A DNA stretch of 64,000 bases from NCBI GenBank assembly GCA_027886175.1, contig JAJNNQ010000130.1, positions 16,757,501 to 16,821,500 of the forward strand, in the 5' to 3' direction. The first letter of the stretch is position 1, and each line of letters starts with the position of its first letter. Shown here in pieces: positions 60,901-64,000 of this stretch. A program made the translations under genes and the position numbers. Under the pieces are notes generated by a model. It saw only the letters and a program-made list of their open reading frames with translations, did no database searches and was not told where the DNA came from. Source of the stretch: Phylloscopus collybita (Eukaryota; Chordata; Aves; Passeriformes; Phylloscopidae).

Positions 60901-63844
60901 AAGGAAATGGACCACAGTTCGTGTCTAATGCTGTCTGCGAGACACTGGGCTTATGCCGACTAAAATTCCACTAAAATTCTATACAAATGAGGATGTCTCC
61001 CAGGTGCAATCTACCACCAGATGGAAGTTTGTCTGCCCCTGTAGAGCCAAAGGCTTCCTACAAATTGACATCAAGAACCTGAGGCGGAGACTTTGGTTTC
61101 CCATGGAAAAGGGCCACCGTTCGCGTCTAATACTGTCTGGCTGCCACTGGGCTTATGGCTATTAAAATTACATACAAATGAGGATATCTCCTAGATGCAA
61201 TATGCCACCAATAGGAACTTTGTCTCCTCCTGTAGTGCCAGAGGCCTCCTAGAAAATGACATGAGGAACCTGGGGTGGAGACTTTGGTTTCCCATGGAAA
61301 TGAGCCACTATTCATGTCTAATTCTGTCTACCTGCAGCTGGGATTCTGTCTACTAATATTCCACTAAAATTCCATACAAATGAGTATATCTCCCAGGTGC
61401 AATCTAACACCAGATGGAAGATTCTCTGCCCTTGTGTTTCCAAAGGCCTCCAACAAACTGCCATCAGGAACCTGGGGTGGAGACTTTGCTTTCCCATGGA
61501 AAAGGACCACCGTTCCTGTCTAATGCTGTCTGCCTGGCACTGTGGTGATGACTGCTGAAGTTCCATACAAATGAGGATATCTCCCAGGTGTAATCTACCA
61601 CTGGGTGGAAGTTTTTCTGCCCCCGTAGTGCCAAAGGCCTCCTAAAAACTGACATCCCGAACGGGGGGTGGAGACTTTTGTTTCCCAAAGAAATGCCCAC
61701 CGTTCGTGTCTAATGCTGTCTGGCAGCCACTGGCCTTATGCCTACTAAAATTCCACTAAAATTCTATAGAAATGAGGTTATCTCCCAGGTGCAATCTACC
61801 ACCAGATGGAAGTTTGCCTGCCCTTGTATTTCCAAAGGCCTCCTACAAACTGACATCAGGAACGTGAGGTGGAGACTTTGGTTTCCCATGGAAAAGGTCC
61901 ATTGTTCGTGTCTAATGCTGTCTGCCTGCCACTGGGCTTCTGCCATCTGAAATTCCATACAAATGAGGGTATCTCCTCAATGCAATCAACCACCAGACGG
62001 AACTTTGTCTGCCCTTGTAGTGCCAAAGGCCTCCTACAAACTGACATCAGGAACCTGGAGTGGAGACTTTGGTTTCCCATGGAAATGGGACAGCGTTCGT
62101 GTCTAATGATGTTTGCCTGCCACAAGGCTTCTGCCTATTAAAATTCCAATAAAATTCTATACCATTGAAGATGTCTCTCACGTGCAATCTACCACCAAAT
62201 GGAAGTTTGTCTCCCCCTGTAGAGCAAAAGGCTTCCTACAAATTGACATCAAGAAGCTGGGGTGGAGACTTTGGTTTCCCATGGCAAAGGGCCACGGTTC
62301 CTGTCTAATGCTGTCTGCCTGCCACTGGGCTTATGCCTACTAAAATTACATACAAATGAGGATATCTCCCAGGTGCAAACTAACACCAGATGGAAGTTTC
62401 TCTGCCCTTATGTTTCCAAAGGCCTCCTACAAACTGCCATCAAAAACCTAGGGTGGAGACTTTGGTTTCCCATGGAAAAGGACCACCGTTCCTGTCTAAT
62501 GCTGTCTGCCTGTCACTGTGGTTATGACTGCTGAAGTTCCATACAAATGAGGATATCTCCCAGATGCAATATGCCACCAGATGGAAGTTTGTCTGCTCTT
62601 GCAGTGCCAAAGGCCTCCTTTATACTGACATTCGGAACCTGGCGTGGAGACTTTGGTTTCCTATGGAAAAGGCCCACCGTTCATGTTTAATGCTCTCTGT
62701 CTGCAACTGGGCTTCTGAGTACTAAAATACCACTAAAATTCCATACAAATAAGGACATCTACGAGGTGCGATCCACCACTAGATGGAGGTTTGTCTGCCC
62801 TTGTAGTGCCAAAGGCCTCCTACAAACTGACATCAGGAGCCTGGGTTGGAGACTTTGTTTTCCCATGGAAAAGGGCCACTGTTCGTGTCTAATGCTGTCT
62901 GCCTGCCACTGGGCTTCTATCTGCTGAAATTCCATACAAATGTGGATATCTTCCCGATGCAATCAACCACCAGACGGAAGTTTTTCTGCCCTTGTACTGT
63001 CAATGGCCTACTAAAACCTGACATCGGGAACGTGGTGTGGAGACTTTGGTTTCCCTAGGAAAAGGACCACCGTTCCTGTCTAATGCTGTCTGCCTGGCAC
63101 TGTGGTTATGACTGCTGAAGGTCCATACAAATGAGGATATCTCCCAGGAGCAATCTACCACCAGGTGGAAGTTTGTCTACCCTTGTACTGTCGAAGGCCT
63201 CCTAGTAACGGACATCAGGAACGTGGGGTGGAGACTTTGGTTTCCCATAAAAATGGGCCACCGTTCGTGTCTAAAGCTGTCTGCCTGCCACTGGGGATCT
63301 TCGTAATAAAATTCCAATAAAATTCCAGAGAAATGAGGATATCTCCCAGGTGCAATCTACCACCAGATGGAAGTTTTTCTGCCCTTGTAGTTCCAAACGC
63401 CTTCTACTAATTGACATCAGGAACGTGGGGTGGAGACTTTGTTTTCCCATGGAAATGGGCCACCGTTTGTGTCTAATGCTATGTGACTGCCACTGGGATT
63501 ATGCCTAGTAAAATCCCGTACAAATGAGGATATCTCCCAGATAGAGTCTACCACCAGATGAAAGTTTGTCTGCCCTTGTAATGCCAAAGGCCTCCTACAA
63601 ACTGACATCAGGATTCTGGAAAGGAGGCTTTGGTTTCCCATGGAAAAGGGGCACCCTTGTTGTTTAATGCTGTCTCCTTGCCACTGGGCTTATGACTACT
63701 GAAATTACATACAAATGAGGATATCTCCCTAACAAAATTTCCCACCAGATGGAAGTTTGTCTGCCCTTTTAATGCCAAAGGCCTACTAAAAACTGACATC
63801 AGGAGCCTGGTTGGAGACTTTGTATTCCCATGGAAAAGGGCCAC
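57953..63844 (-). repeat. Inverted copy of the 5868-bp higher-order repeat
   Basis: Read on the - strand it follows the A unit monomer by monomer. 57953 pairs with about 25055, 59240-59557 with 23451-23768, 60463-60711 with 22489-22737, 61856-62125 with 21075-21344, 62759-62962 with 20036-20239 and 63608-63844 with 19154-19390. About one full period is covered. Near 62262-62534 the order departs slightly from A3, which suggests loss or exchange of a monomer there. Confidence 0.86.
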
Positions 63845-64000
63845 CGTTCCTCTCTAATGCGGTCTGCCTGCCACTGGGCTTCTACCTGATGAAATTCCAT
63901 AAAAATGAGGATATCTCAACGATGCAATCAACCACCAGACGGAAGTTTGTCTGCCCTTGTAGTGCCAAAGGCCTCCTAGAAACGGACATCAGGAATGAGG
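63845..64000 (-). repeat. Start of a further inverted higher-order copy
   Basis: The last 156 bases repeat the beginning of the inverted unit (compare 57985-58140), about 5860 bp away. The inverted array therefore continues beyond the window. Confidence 0.75.

Noticed and set aside
2181..64000. Many open frames of 60-157 codons on both strands, taken as a repeated gene family
   Set aside because: They recur in every monomer in overlapping frames on both strands, the monomer length is not a multiple of three, and frame length depends on single-base length changes. No introns, signals or known domains are visible.
2181..64000. CENP-B box in the satellite monomer
   Set aside because: The - strand stretch GTTCGTGTCTAATGCTG begins like the box but lacks the required A and the CGGG end. 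I saw no monomer meeting the full pattern.

Overview
This window is eukaryotic tandem-repeat DNA, not gene-bearing DNA. I find no host protein gene, no tRNA or rRNA gene, and no prokaryotic feature. The most likely host is a bird. The inserted retrovirus has class II (alpha/beta-like) pol and an envelope with avian sarcoma/leukosis-type cysteine spacing, and a solo LTR elsewhere has a 6-bp target duplication. The host assignment is an inference and cannot be proved from satellite DNA. Megabase-scale satellite of this kind is usual at centromeres, pericentromeres, microchromosome arms or sex chromosomes.

Layout. (1) 1-2180: a G-rich 21-bp minisatellite that ends abruptly against the satellite. 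(2) 2181-64000: a single satellite family with 191-bp and about 202-bp monomers, roughly 290 copies by division. It runs in one orientation from 2181 to about 47520 and in the opposite orientation from there to the end. (3) 6244-9978: an internally deleted endogenous retrovirus inserted into the satellite with 6-bp target duplications. It keeps RNase H/integrase, an envelope frame broken by one amber codon, and a full 3' LTR. (4) 11132-36425: a higher-order-repeat array with a basic period of 5868 bp. Two copies are close to identical by eye, one copy has lost about 2.14 kb, and one has been enlarged to 8203 bp. (5) 37990-45030: three tandem copies of a 2347-bp block, each carrying the same 368-bp solo LTR. 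(6) About 47520: the strand switch. (7) 47771-52436: two copies of a 2333-bp block. (8) About 56.1-57.95 kb: an inverted copy of the solo-LTR block. (9) 57953-64000: an inverted copy of the 5868-bp repeat.

The two orientations mirror each other in order (higher-order repeat, then solo-LTR block, then other monomers, towards the strand switch). The window is therefore best read as an old, asymmetrically remodelled inverted duplication of a satellite array. The solo LTR acts as a dated tag: one insertion, later copied to four places by triplication and inversion. The retrovirus is the only coding material. Its pol is broken in several places and its envelope in one. I found no undescribed gene system. 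The interest lies in the repeat architecture, the envelope frame, and the G-quadruplex-prone minisatellite.
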